The notes under the pieces: model-generated
What the model saw: only the letters and a program-made list of their open reading frames with translations
Databases searched by the model: none
What the model was told of the DNA's origin: nothing
Shown here: positions 49,140-59,659 of the stretch, piece after piece
Numbering within the stretch: the first letter of the stretch is position 1
Layout of the letters: each line of letters begins with the position of its first letter
Made by a program: the position numbers and the translations under genes
Origin: Arabidopsis thaliana
Taxonomy: Eukaryota > Streptophyta > Magnoliopsida > Brassicales > Brassicaceae
Length of the DNA: 64,000 nucleotides
NCBI RefSeq assembly: GCF_000001735.4
Contig: NC_003074.8
Span: 1,116,101-1,180,100 of the forward strand
Reading direction: 5' to 3'

Positions 49140-49740
49140 AAGAGAAAGGGAATGTTGTGAGTAAAGCATCTTCTTAAGGTATTTTTTAGTTTCCAGGTCC
49201 GCAAGTGAGTAAAGCTCATGGTTTAATCCATGTATGAGCTGCATCTCCCCACTTGAGCTCTTCGAAAGCTACCCTCAGCGAATGGTGTTGAAATTGTGTT
49301 TAGATGTAACAGGCTCCAATTTTGCTATAATATGCTTAACATCGTCTAAAACTGCAGGACCATACATATCAGAGCTCGCAGAAGCAGCAGTAGGTGACGC
49401 ATTAGGAACCTATTAAGAGGCAATCAAAACGACAAGAGAGCAATAAAAGTTTGTGAGGCATTTGGAACCTATTAAGAGACGACAAAAATGATAAGAGAGA
49501 ACAATAACAGTTTTGTCTTGGCCAAAGTCCACAGAGTACATGTAACCGAGTTAGAGGTACCTTGTATGTGCTTGTTTCTGACACAAAAACCGAACTAAGG
49601 GGAATGTTAAAGGCCGCTGCAGCAACCTTTGTATGCATATCCTTAACCCATTTCAACACCTCCATGTGTCACCAAAACAGTCCCATTGGTGCAAACATGA
49701 ACAAGAGCACCGGAAGTATCTTAAAATCCAGATTCTAGAT
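49140..49740 (-). pseudogene. Xanthine dehydrogenase (molybdenum domain) remnant
   Basis: On the minus strand, pieces of a plant xanthine dehydrogenase C-terminal molybdopterin domain appear in order. GALVHVCTNGTVLVTHGGVE then MG-stop lies near 49717-49645. After a frameshift come HTKVAAAAFNIPLSSVFVSE and TST near 49635-49560. A SPTAASASSDMYGPAVLDD stretch with HIIAKLEPVTSKHNFNT lies near 49400-49278. Then LKWGDAAHTWIKP, stop, ALLTCGPGN lies near 49258-49187. Stops, frameshifts and a deletion between HNFNT and LKWGD show it is dead. Functional xanthine dehydrogenase genes are elsewhere in the genome (from memory). A 60 bp tandem repeat sits in what was an intron. Confidence 0.85.
49398..49515. 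repeat. 60 bp tandem repeat (two degenerate copies) inside the dehydrogenase remnant
   Basis: GCATTAGGAACCTATTAAGA at 49399 recurs as GCATTTGGAACCTATTAAGA 60 bp later, followed in both copies by GACAA..A.GA.AAGAGAG..AATAA. Confidence 0.75.
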
Positions 49741-51157
49741 TTGCAAGCAACGGTAGTGCAATGCTGAGATTTCCAAACAAGCTTTATATTATTCTTTTAA
49801 CTTTAAAGTGAATCCTTTTTCTAGCAAAATGAGGACAAACTTTTACCAATTTTCACATTTTTAGAAAAATATTCAACTCACTTTGATTTCTTAAGGGCTC
49901 AGCTGAATCTAGTTTTCAATGTCTGCAGAACAAAATGAAAATGAAAATTTTATTATCTCAAAATCCATTCTATTTTTTTTTTGTGTGACATTAATCAATG
50001 ATTTCAAAATAACCAAAAACATACAAATTTTATGTTTCATTCTTATTATTATCAATTTATCATCCTCATCCTCCCTCAGCTCCTGAAAACTATGTCGTTT
50101 TGGAAAATGACGAAAATACCCTTGTATCTGTATTGCTATGTAAACTACTGTTGTTTCAACAAACATAAAATTTTGAAAAAGTAATAATAAGAATAAAATA
50201 ATTTATTTCATAATCTAAAAAAAAACGAATAATCTAATAGATTGAAGGAGGACTTAATAATTAGAACAAGGTTATATAATTAGATATATTCTTTTTTTTT
50301 TTAAGGTTATATAATTAGATATATTCGTTTTTTTAAAAGGTTATAGAATAAGATTTCATTGCATCTTAAAACCAGACAACTTTCAGAACTGAAGAATGAC
50401 GAAAAATTAATAATAGAGGAGGAGAGGAGGAGCTACATCAACATTATTTCTATTTTTTCAGCCAATCAGAGCGCTCCGGACTTCGCCCACTCGCACCAAC
50501 CTCGCGCCACGCGCTCCATTCCATGCCCACTCGCACCAACCTCGCGTTGAACGCGTGTCGTCGATTTCTGTAGGGGTAAACCCACAAAATCATGCCTATT
50601 TTACATCTACTCGCTTTGTTTCCAAAACAGCCTCGAGTGACTTTTTTCTTTTGTTTTTTTTCTCAAAACCGTATTAATTCTAATGCAAACCGAACCAAAA
50701 TTAATTTTTATTTCAAAACCATCTAAACCAAACAGAAATCACATGTAATTTCAAACCCGAACCGAAATCAATTGTCATTTCATCAAAACCATGTAAAAAG
50801 CTTCTACGATTGTTTTAACTTGCAACTGAAAATAGCAATCCTAATTTATCAACAGATAAAGATAGATACATGCAACACTTTACTTTTTTATTTTTGGTTT
50901 TGAGAAGATGATTACAGTTGTGATTTTGGTGGAGACAAAAATGTCCATCTCTGTATGTTGCTAGCCGATCAAATTTTACATTCAAAATCCTTTTTGATAA
51001 AAAAAATAAAAAAATTCAAAATCCTTTATGATATATTGGGCCTAAGATGATTTCCAAAAAAAAGATGATGAGAAAAGAAAGAGAACATTATTGGGCTTAT
51101 TGTTAAATTATTTCGGCCCATAAAATAAAGTCCAGGTCAGCTCACAATACATGAAGA
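49741..51157. other. Spacer upstream of RPL23C with two small tandem repeats
   Basis: No gene seen. A direct repeat of AAGGTTATATAATTAGATAT (50268 and 50303, period 35) and a GC-rich 40 bp tandem repeat (50471-50550) lie here. Three TGGGCC/TGGGCT site II-type motifs (about 51034, 51090 and 51114 in reverse) mark the proximal RPL23C promoter. Confidence 0.55.
50471..50550. repeat. GC-rich 40 bp tandem repeat, two copies
   Basis: Copies start at 50471 and 50511. Both begin GCGCTCC and share a 22 bp core, GCCCACTCGCACCAACCTCG..., at 50485-50506 and 50525-50546. The GC content contrasts sharply with the AT-rich surroundings. Confidence 0.9.
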
Positions 51158-51182
51158 AAACCCTAGTTCAAGCGTATATAAA
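51158..51182 (+). promoter_or_regulatory. Telo-box and TATA box of RPL23C
   Basis: AAACCCTA (51158-51165) is a telo-box and TATATAAA (51175-51182) a TATA box, both within 85 nt of the ATG. With the upstream GGCCCA/TGGGCC elements this is the standard promoter of plant ribosomal-protein genes. Confidence 0.75.
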
Positions 51183-51238
51183 CCCTCTCGGCGCTGCCAT
51201 TGAAACTCTTTCAAGGAGAGAGCTGCTACTCTGCAACC

Positions 51239-52208
51239 ATGTCGAAGCGAGGTAAAAAAACGTTTCTTCATCTCTAATTCGCTTAACCTAATCTGTGTAC
51301 ATCTCGTATGAATCATATCCTGTTTTCGCTTATTTTCTTCATTTCACTTTCAATGACAATGGTTTTACCCTAATTTCTATTAGTAAAGCTTCTGGATCAT
51401 GAATATTAGTCTTATATGTCTCTACTTTGGTTGATAGTGTTTAGATCTGTAACTTTTGTGTTTGTTTTTTGTGAATAGGAAGAGGAGGAACCTCTGGTAA
51501 CAAGTTCAGGATGTCACTGGGTCTTCCAGTGGCAGCCACTGTGAACTGTGCTGACAACACCGGAGCTAAGAACCTTTACATCATTTCGGTTAAAGGAATC
51601 AAGGGTCGTCTTAACCGTTTGCCATCAGCGTGTGTTGGTGATATGGTTATGGCTACTGTTAAGAAAGGTAAGCCTGATCTCCGTAAGAAGGTGCTTCCTG
51701 CTGTCATTGTTAGGCAGAGGAAGCCTTGGCGCCGAAAGGACGGTGTCTTCATGTATTTCGAAGGTAATCCTTTGCTTTTCTTCTCTGTGATTTGCATTTC
51801 AATTTCTCTGAAGTGTGATTGTCTGATAGAAAGTTTTGGTTTTGCAGATAATGCTGGTGTCATTGTCAATCCCAAGGGTGAAATGAAAGGTAAGAAGTTG
51901 ATGTTTTTGCTTATTTGTTATTGAATTCTCTGGTAGATGTATGAGTTGTTTATGTATGCAAGTTTTGATAACCTCCTGATGAGTTAGTAGTTACTAGAGG
52001 AAGTATTGTGTATCTGAATTTATCTAGAAGTTTGATATGGGGCAACTCAAAGCCAATCTCGTAGTGATAAATCAGTAGTATCATATTTACTTGTAGCTGA
52101 TGAGTCTGTTGTGTGATGTAATTAGGATCTGCTATCACTGGACCAATCGGAAAGGAGTGTGCTGATCTGTGGCCAAGAATCGCAAGTGCTGCGAACGCCA
52201 TCGTTTAA
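51239..52208 (+). CDS. RPL23C: 60S ribosomal protein uL14 (RPL23C, EMB2171)
   Basis: Universal large-subunit protein uL14. Four exons, 51239-51251, 51479-51763, 51848-51889 and 52126-52208, give 140 aa, the normal length. Sequence: [15 protein letters not shown], then [79 protein letters not shown] and end [12 protein letters not shown]. The first exon holds only four codons plus one base, typical for plant ribosomal genes. One of several near-identical copies in the genome; disruption of this copy is embryo-defective (recalled). Confidence 0.97.
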
Positions 52209-52736
52209 GCAAGCTTGAGATCTCTATGTTTTGTGTTGAACGTTTAGCATTATCTCTATTTGGGATTGTTTTTTGTTTTTGTCTTAGACTTTTGTTATGC
52301 CTTAAAGCTGATTCTAGTTCTTATAAGAACCTTCGTTTCTCGTGCCAGTTTGTCACCTCAGTGTTTTAGTCTATCGTAAACTTGTGATTTGATTCACTGG
52401 TTCTTGTGTTTGTTCGGTTTTGTTTTAAAAAACATAGAATTCAAGTGATTCACACTATTTTGTTACGCAATTAGAAATATGTTTAGGGCGAATCAATTGT
52501 GTGAACAGACTTAAGTAGAGCCTAAAAATTTGTATATAACTCTTATATTAGCAAGTCAATTGTGGATTTGGGAATCTGTTTTTCAATATTTCATGAATAA
52601 TAGGAAAATTGTGTATATATCCGTCTTCTCCCTCCTACCAAAAGAACTTGCATAATAGCAACAATGGCGAAATACTTCTGATCCCTCTTTTTCTCTCCAT
52701 TTTTTTTAAAACTGAAACTTTATTCACTCTCGAAAA
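52209..52736. other. RPL23C 3' end and promoter/leader of the truncated NAC gene
   Basis: No separate gene seen. A short uORF, MAKYF-stop (52664-52681), precedes the truncated NAC start and is positionally conserved in NAC048. Confidence 0.5.
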
Positions 52737-53571
52737 ATGGTGAATCCGGTGGGTTTCAGATTCCGTCCGACCAAAGAGGAGATCGTCGACCATTACCTCC
52801 GGCCAACAAATTTCGATGGTGACACGAGCCATGTCGATGTAAGTCATTAGCATAGTCGAGAATGCTATACCAAGTTGGTTTAGTGGGTTTCTTGATGTGC
52901 GTCAAGATGCTCAAATCGAGAGGATGCTATACCAAGAGAGGAATGGGAAACATGGTTGAATGATGATGATAAACAGAGGAATATCATGTTTATGCAAGAT
53001 AATCGCAATGATTACAGACCTCCAAACTCATTAACTGGTGTCTTCAGTGATTGTAGCAGTGATGATAATGATTCTGATTTACTATCTCCAAAAACAGTAA
53101 GCTAAATTCTACTATGTTCACCTTTATAATCCTCTGTTTCAGATTTCACCTCACAAAGCTATAATTTCGGTTGATATCACAGAATTCTATTGAAACTCCA
53201 AGCACTTGGGACAGTCTTGCTGGCTCAAATCGTCAGATAGGCCTAATCAAAACTCAACAATCTCCTGACTCAACAATCTAGTTAGTGTCATTAACTCAAG
53301 AGGTGAGATTTATTATTTACTTTTACTTTTAATGCTAATCATGTTACTTTGTTTTCACCACTCACAACATTGGAACCAGATTAAAGAAATTCAAATTGTT
53401 GATTCTTTCAAAATATTCCAGGTGAGCCAAGCTCTGGGTCAAGGGACTGAGATTTGAGAGCATAAATTGGGTCAAGAGAAGATCAAGAAGAAAAGAGCAA
53501 GTTTCGTTTACACGATGATACAAAGATTAGTCAAGAAAATTCACCAATCTTCTTCTATCTCAAGAACATGA
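52737..53571 (+). pseudogene. Truncated NAC gene (NAC048-like), possibly still encoding a mini-protein
   Basis: Tandem copy of NAC048 lacking about 600 bp. The ATG at 52737 opens [20 protein letters not shown] (NAC subdomain A). After HVD the NAC048 sequence is lost up to its fourth exon (EEWETWL, PLTGVF, DSDLLSP), and the old C terminus decays (SISRT-like end at 53571). A one-base change creates a perfect donor at 52839 (GAT/GTAAGT). With an acceptor at 52922 the frame reopens: exons 52737-52838, 52923-53096 and 53183-53281 join in phase to 124 codons, ending at TAG 53281. This would yield subdomain A plus an acidic tail without the DNA-binding subdomains. Alternatively it is simply a pseudogene. 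Confidence 0.8.
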
Positions 53572-54051
53572 TAACAATAGATGAGACCAAGAACACCGTT
53601 TAGTACTTTTCCAAATTTGTAGAAAAGTTATGTCTCTCTTGTTTTGTAACCTTGTGACTGTGAGTAGTGAGTACTCTTGTGATATAGTGAGTGGTTATAG
53701 AAGAACAAGTTGTATGAATGTCATGTCTATCTTTTTTTGTAAATTTTCCCTATTGTATGTGTGCCCCAATATATAAAACCGGTGAATTTGTGATATAATG
53801 AGAAGTGGTTCGAGAAGACAAAGTTGGATAATTTCATTTCATACACTATACAACTAATAAAATGGTCAAGTTTTCATTGACATAGCAATCAACATCGAGT
53901 CTTTTTAAGTCCTACCTAATACCCCCAAAAGATTTCAGGTTCTCAACAAGAGAAAGCAAGGATAATATCAAATGAAGATGCTTCTATTTTAGACTTTTAG
54001 TCTACATCTTACGTGCAGCATGTCACTTTTATGTTTTAAGTCCAAACCCCA
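53572..54051. other. 3' flank of the truncated NAC copy
   Basis: No gene. Sequence matches the 3' flank of NAC048 (58290-58650), for example ATATATAAA..GGTGAA and AATGGTC.A.TTTTC, marking the block duplication. Confidence 0.65.
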
Positions 54052-55010
54052 TTAGACTAAGAGAATATTACGTGATTAGACTCTTTAAAACACTTTAAAT
54101 GGAGAAGACACTTTAGATAAATTATTTTACTTATTTACCCTTTAACTACATTTTTTCCATCGGTCATCTTTTCTCTCTCCTTTTCCCATCTCTTCTCTCT
54201 TTTTTTCTTTTTTTTTCTCACTTTATCGAAGAAAAAAACCTTTCCGAGAGTATCTTCAATTCCAAATCTGCAATTAATCTCCAAATCCACTCAACGCGAT
54301 GGCTTTCTTTAAGATTGTTAATGGGTAAATAAGTAAAAGTTCTAATAAGGTTAATCTCCGCAATTTTAATCTCCGCAATTTTAATCTCCGCAATCTCCGC
54401 AATTTTAAATGGAGAAGGCACTTTAAATAAGCAAAATAAATCACAATCTTAAAGAAACCAAGACCTCATATTCTCCAATTAATCAAGAGAGAAGAACTTT
54501 GGTTTCTTTACAAACCACGGTTAATTGAATCTCTTGTTATTATGGACATCGTATATAGAATGAATATGAATCAGTAAAAAGTTTTCTGAATGAATATATT
54601 TAAATGGACTCGTTATTATGGACACCAAAAAATTGTTTGTTGATTTTGTTACAGTTTGCAGAGACCTCCACCTCCAAGACCTTATGGACATAGAACTTTT
54701 ACCAAATTCCTGAGATAATCGAGATCGAATTGTTTAAAAAAATTCGCCAAAAGTTATGGAAACGTGGAGAGAGAGAGAGGCGCTACAAATCATGGAGAGA
54801 GAGAGAGATTTTATTTATTTTGGATAAGGATCGTGGAAGAGGAATAACAAGAAAGAGAAATTGAGAATTAAAAACATAAATATTGAATTAAGAGTAAAAA
54901 AGTCTTTAGAAAAATGAATTAGTAGAAAAAGTGCATATTCCCTATAAAGTTCCTCAAACGGAAAAACATTTTCTAAAAGTGCCTAATAGTAGAACATTCC
55001 CTTAGACTAA
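54052..55010. mobile_element. Non-coding MULE-like element with 9 bp target duplication
   Basis: TTAGACTAA flanks the unit on both sides (54052-54060 and 55002-55010). The element, 54061-55001, begins GAGAATATTACGTGATTAGA and ends, in reverse complement, GGGAATGTTCTACTATTAGG; the similarity continues for some 40 bp, so these are imperfect terminal inverted repeats. The matching place beside NAC048 (about 58648) has a single CATTAGACTAATGCTAAC, the empty site. A 9 bp duplication fits Mutator-type transposition. Inside are repeats of TTTTAATCTCCGCAA (54353-54405), an inverted TTTCTTTAAGATTGT pair and GA microsatellites. There is no transposase ORF. Confidence 0.85.
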
Positions 55011-56663
55011 TGCTAACATTTTTTTTCTTTTTTCATTTTGATATTTTTTTATTTTATAATTTATAAACAAATACTTGAACAAGATTCTTTGAGTAAAATA
55101 CTTTAGCCAATCTAAATCAAAAATATTTCAGCAAAACTGTTGTTACCAAACATTTCTCTAAAATCGATACCAAAAATCAAAAGAGAAAAAAAAAAAAAAC
55201 ATTTTGTAAATTGAAAGTTGAAACTGTGCCTTGGTTGAAAAGTAAGAACGGCGCGTGTAGTTACACGCTTCTACGTGGCCCAACTTGTTCACATATTTTA
55301 GATTTGGTCGTTGTTGGTGTTTGGTAACATGTCCTGGCCCACCACCAATTAATTCTATAATTGGTCTTATGACTCTTATCTTTCTATCAAAATCCTAAAT
55401 TGCAACTTGCTGACGCTTTACCGGTCCAACGTAACTTTACTACACCTTGGTAACGTGTCTAATAAGCTGTATTTAGCAAAATTTTACCATGTAATATGTG
55501 GTTTACTTTTTTGGCATCATTTGTTTCGACATAAATAATTAATGGACCATCGACGTTAATGAACACTCATTCTATATTTTCTTCCAAAATGGACCATCAA
55601 ATTTAACAAAGAAAAACATGTTTAAAAAACAAATGTAGTTTCATACTTCGTATTGGGATTAACAACTGTCACATGATAAGTGCAATAGTTATATGAATAA
55701 TTCACGTCACAGTATGTCAAATTTTTATATTAAAATTTTAAAATCGCAACTTGCAAATACAAATACTACTCTTTTCCCCTCCATTTCTATTATAGTATTA
55801 AAACTAAAAAGGTCAGAAGGTATGCATAATTTGTGATAGAACATTTTTCTTGTTCATGAATCGAAAGATGACAATATCCAAACTTCCCACGTGGTTATCA
55901 TTCCAAAACTGAACTACGCCGTCGCATATAACATATCTTATTTTATTTATCCATTTTTACAATTTAATACTCACTCTAATTTGTATGCGCATGCCAATTC
56001 TTTCTTCACTTAAACTAAGGTTTATGTTATTTCTTGTTAGGCTTCTACGAAGCTTCCTATTATGAGTATATAGAGGAACTTTTTGTCATCGTATCTATGT
56101 TTCTGTTTCGACATAGATAACGGACCATCGACGTTAACGTTAATCAGATACTCACTATATAAATGGACCAACAAATTAAATGTAATAAAGGAAAACATCA
56201 AATATATTCCAAGAAATAATTGTAATTTCGTAGTTACGTGTTGGGAGAAACTACCGTCACATGATGAAAGATATATGTCAAAATTGCAACTTGTAAAGCC
56301 TCCTTTTCTGATATATATATATTCTTTTTTTTTTTTTAAGTCACAAAGTAAGGGAATTTGTGGGGAATATTTTTCTTTTTCATGAACAAAGCTTCGTGTG
56401 GACAATAAAACAATTGATATAGTGTATAATCTTACCCACAAAGATAAATAAAATAATAAGACAAGTGATTAATAAACGTGCCACGTATTAAAACCATCCC
56501 AAAGAAACTTAACCCTTTGAATGTCTTAACGTCCATTATTTAATAAATTTACTATTTTTCAATTGTTTATTATTTATATTTATTTTTGAAATTTAGAATC
56601 TGCGCATATAAATACATAAAACCCTATTCGATCTCTTTCTTCTCCAATCTAAGTTGCAGAACC
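55011..56663. other. Upstream region of NAC048 containing a ~0.57 kb tandem duplication
   Basis: No gene. The part to about 55345 is the end of the NAC block duplication. Segments 55515-55885 and 56085-56405 are diverged direct repeats (shared GGACCATCGACGTTAA, TCACATGAT, TTTTTCTT.TTCATGAA). Confidence 0.6.
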
Positions 56664-56696
56664 ATGGCCAAAACTCTCTACTGCAATTTTTTTTGA
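56664..56696 (+). promoter_or_regulatory. Upstream ORF in the NAC048 leader
   Basis: ATGGCCAAA... encodes MAKTLYCNFF-stop, 44 nt before the main ATG. The paralogous truncated copy keeps ATGGCGAAA (MAKYF-stop) in the same position. It may dampen translation of the main frame (inference). Confidence 0.45.
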
Positions 56697-56739
56697 TCTT
56701 TTCTTTTACTTTTTCTCTTCGTAATCGCTGGTTCGAGAA

Positions 56740-58195
56740 ATGGAGAATCCGGTGGGTTTAAGATTCCGTCCGACCGACAAGGAGATCGTCGTCGATTACC
56801 TCCGACCAAAAAACTCCGATAGGGACACGAGTCATGTTGATCGAGTCATTAGCACAGTCACTATCCGTAGCTTCGACCCTTGGGAGTTACCTTGTAAGTG
56901 TTTTCACGAGTTTTCCTCTCGAACCATCGGCTACTTTCTAAGTTTAGGGTTTTTCTTTTTGGGCAGGCCAGTCTAGGATCAAACTGAAAGATGAGTCTTG
57001 GTGTTTCTTCAGCCCTAAGGAGAACAAATATGGCAGAGGTGATCAACAAATTAGAAAAACGAAATCTGGTTACTGGAAGATTACTGGCAAACCAAAGCCT
57101 ATCTTGCGTAACCGCCAAGAGATCGGTGAGAAAAAGGTTTTGATGTTTTACATGAGTAAGGAACTTGGTGGATCCAAATCCGACTGGGTTATGCACGAGT
57201 ACCATGCTTTCTCTCCTACTCAGGTTTTTTTTCCCTCTGTTTTTGCTCTTTACCGTGATTTGATTGCTCGTTTTCGTGTATCGGGTGATTGTGATTTGAC
57301 TGAATGTTTTTTACAGATGATGATGACATATACAATATGTAAAGTTATGTTTAAGGGTGACGTGAGAGAGATTTCTTCTTCTTCTGCTTCTTATGGTAGT
57401 GAAATTGAGCAGAGTCGTGACTCTTTAATCCCTCTTCTTGTGAACGATTCTGAGGTTTGTCGATCTCAAAACTTTCTCTGTTTCTCTTTTAAATCCGATA
57501 ACTGACTTGTTTTGTTGGTTGGTGATGTGCAGGAAGAAGCTCAAATCGAGGATGCTATACCAATAGAGGAATGGGAAACATGGTTGACTGATGATGGTGT
57601 TGATGAGCAGGTGAATCATATTATGAATATGAAAGATGATCGCAACAACCACAGGCCTCAAAAGCCATTGACTGGTGTCTTGATTGACGATAGTAGTGAT
57701 GATGATGATGATTCTGATTTGCTATCTCCAACAACAGTAAGCAATGTTCACCTTTATAATCCTCTCTCTGTTTTCAGTTTTCAACTCACAAAGCTAATTT
57801 TGGTTTATATCACAGAATTCTATTGAAAATTCGAGCACTTGTGATAGTTTTGGTAGCTCAGACCAAATCAACTTAGTGTCACTAACTCAAGAGGTGAGCT
57901 TTATATTATCTCTTTTTTTCAGTGATACAAACAATCCCTAATGCTACTTTGTGCCAGCACTCGCTAAAAATTTTCGTTTCTTATGATATGATTCAAGGTG
58001 AGCCAAGCTCTGATAACCAGTATTGATACACCCGAGAAGATTAAGAGTCCTTATGATGATGCACAAGGGACTGGGGCTGGAGGGCAAAAATTGGGTCAAG
58101 AGACTCGAGAGAAGAAACGAGCTGGTTTCTTTCACAGGATGATACAAATATTCGTCAAGAAAATTCACCAATGTTCTTCTATCTCAAGAACATAA
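56740..58195 (+). CDS. NAC048: NAC transcription factor NAC048
   Basis: Plant-specific NAC-domain regulator, 342 aa. Six exons: 56740-56893, 56967-57223, 57317-57454, 57533-57736, 57816-57893 and 57998-58195. NAC subdomain A is [22 protein letters not shown] follow, with WELP, then [20 protein letters not shown] and [16 protein letters not shown] is [20 protein letters not shown], and [13 protein letters not shown]. The C-terminal half is acidic ([15 protein letters not shown]) and likely activating, ending with a basic amphipathic stretch ([15 protein letters not shown]). No transmembrane helix is clear, unlike membrane-tethered NACs. Introns 1 and 2 fall at the conserved NAC positions. Confidence 0.94.
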
Positions 58196-59659
58196 TAGCA
58201 GTAAATGAGATCAAAAACACCATTTGTACTTTCCAAAATCTTGTTTTGCTATGTATATCTTGTTTTGTAACTTTTCCATAACTGTATGTGTGTCTTAATA
58301 TATAAAGATGGTGAAACTGTGATAAGAAAGTGGTTAGAGAAGACAAATTTGTATCAGTTGACTTAACAATGTCTATCTTGTTTTGTAACTTTCTCATCTT
58401 GTGTGTCCATTGTGAAGACAAAGTTGTATAATTTCAATTCACACAGCTAACCAAATGGTCTAATTTTCTTTGACTTAGCAATTAACCTCGAGTACGTTAC
58501 CTAACCCCACTAAAAAAATTCCGTTCAACAAAAGAAAACAAGATTAAATTTCAAATCAAGATGTCAAGAGTCTCTGTTTGGACTAATAAGTCTACATCAT
58601 ACATGTACACGTGCATGTTGTCATGTTGATGGCTAAGTCTAGAACACATTAGACTAATGCTAACTTTTATTCTTCTTCCTCTTTATAAGATCATTTGTTT
58701 ACATTATCATATATCATTTTTTTATTTTGTTTTTTTAATCTTTTTCTACATTACTTTCACTCTGTTTCTAGATTAAATCCTCTGTTTCGGTGTTCAACTT
58801 GCAAGTTTTTCTTTTTACTATATATCAACTTACCTCATTCGTTAGATATATTGTATATAGAATTAAGGAATTTTCTTGTTTTGCCCAAATAAAATGAATT
58901 ATGTTGTTATAATTTGCTGAATTAATGTTGTTATATTGGAAATGAATCTTTTGAATATAAAGATATGCGCCTGCAACTTTTATTTATATTTTAAAATATT
59001 CGTGGAAGGTCGTGAAATATAGTACAGCAAAGCAATCTAACAGGCCGAACAAAAAGAGAAAAATACAATAGGAAAAATTTGTAAAAGATGAAAAGATTCC
59101 AAATAGCCTTTTTGGTTTTGGATTTTTTCTCGAAGTGGTTGAAACTGAGCCATTCGTTGAAAAGTAAGTGCGGCGCTTGAGATTTGATGCTCCCACGTGG
59201 CCCAATGTAACTCACGTATCTAGATTTGGTCGTTATTGGCGTTTGTTTGGAAACACAACTTGGGCCACCACTACTACTTCACATTCCCCTACTCCCAACT
59301 CCTGCGGAACAGAGAATCAAAAGTATAATAATAGTATGTACTGTGTTTTGAATAAATAATTCGTTATTAAAGTTTGGCAAAGAAAATGCTTCGTTTAAAG
59401 TTGTCTCACATAGTCACATTGGAGTTTTCTGCGGTATCTTGTTCACACGCGTGTCCATTTTCTCCGAAAAGGAGGCCGCTGGATTCACCTTGTTCCAGTG
59501 ACTGTAAAAGGGGAGTTTTATTTTTATTTTTAAATTAGTAGGAAAATTTTACGGTTTTACCATAACTATTATGATACAAATTTATATATGAATAAATTAT
59601 ATATCTGAAAACAAATAATTTTGGATATTCGGATTATTATTTTCTTATTTTTATATTAT
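58196..59659. other. Convergent spacer between NAC048 and NAC049
   Basis: No gene seen. The first 1.1 kb mirrors the flank of the truncated copy; GGTCGTTATTGGCGTTTG at 59227 matches GGTCGTTGTTGGTGTTTG near 55306. Here the MULE-like element is absent. Confidence 0.6.

Noticed and set aside
51900-52125. TGATGA and CTGA boxes in the last RPL23C intron, suggestive of a box C/D snoRNA
   Set aside because: No convincing terminal stem or guide match was found. Spacing is loose, and such short boxes occur by chance.
56083-56385. 100-codon plus-strand and 134-codon minus-strand ORFs upstream of NAC048
   Set aside because: They lie within the diverged tandem duplication, lack domains and do not persist in the paired repeat.
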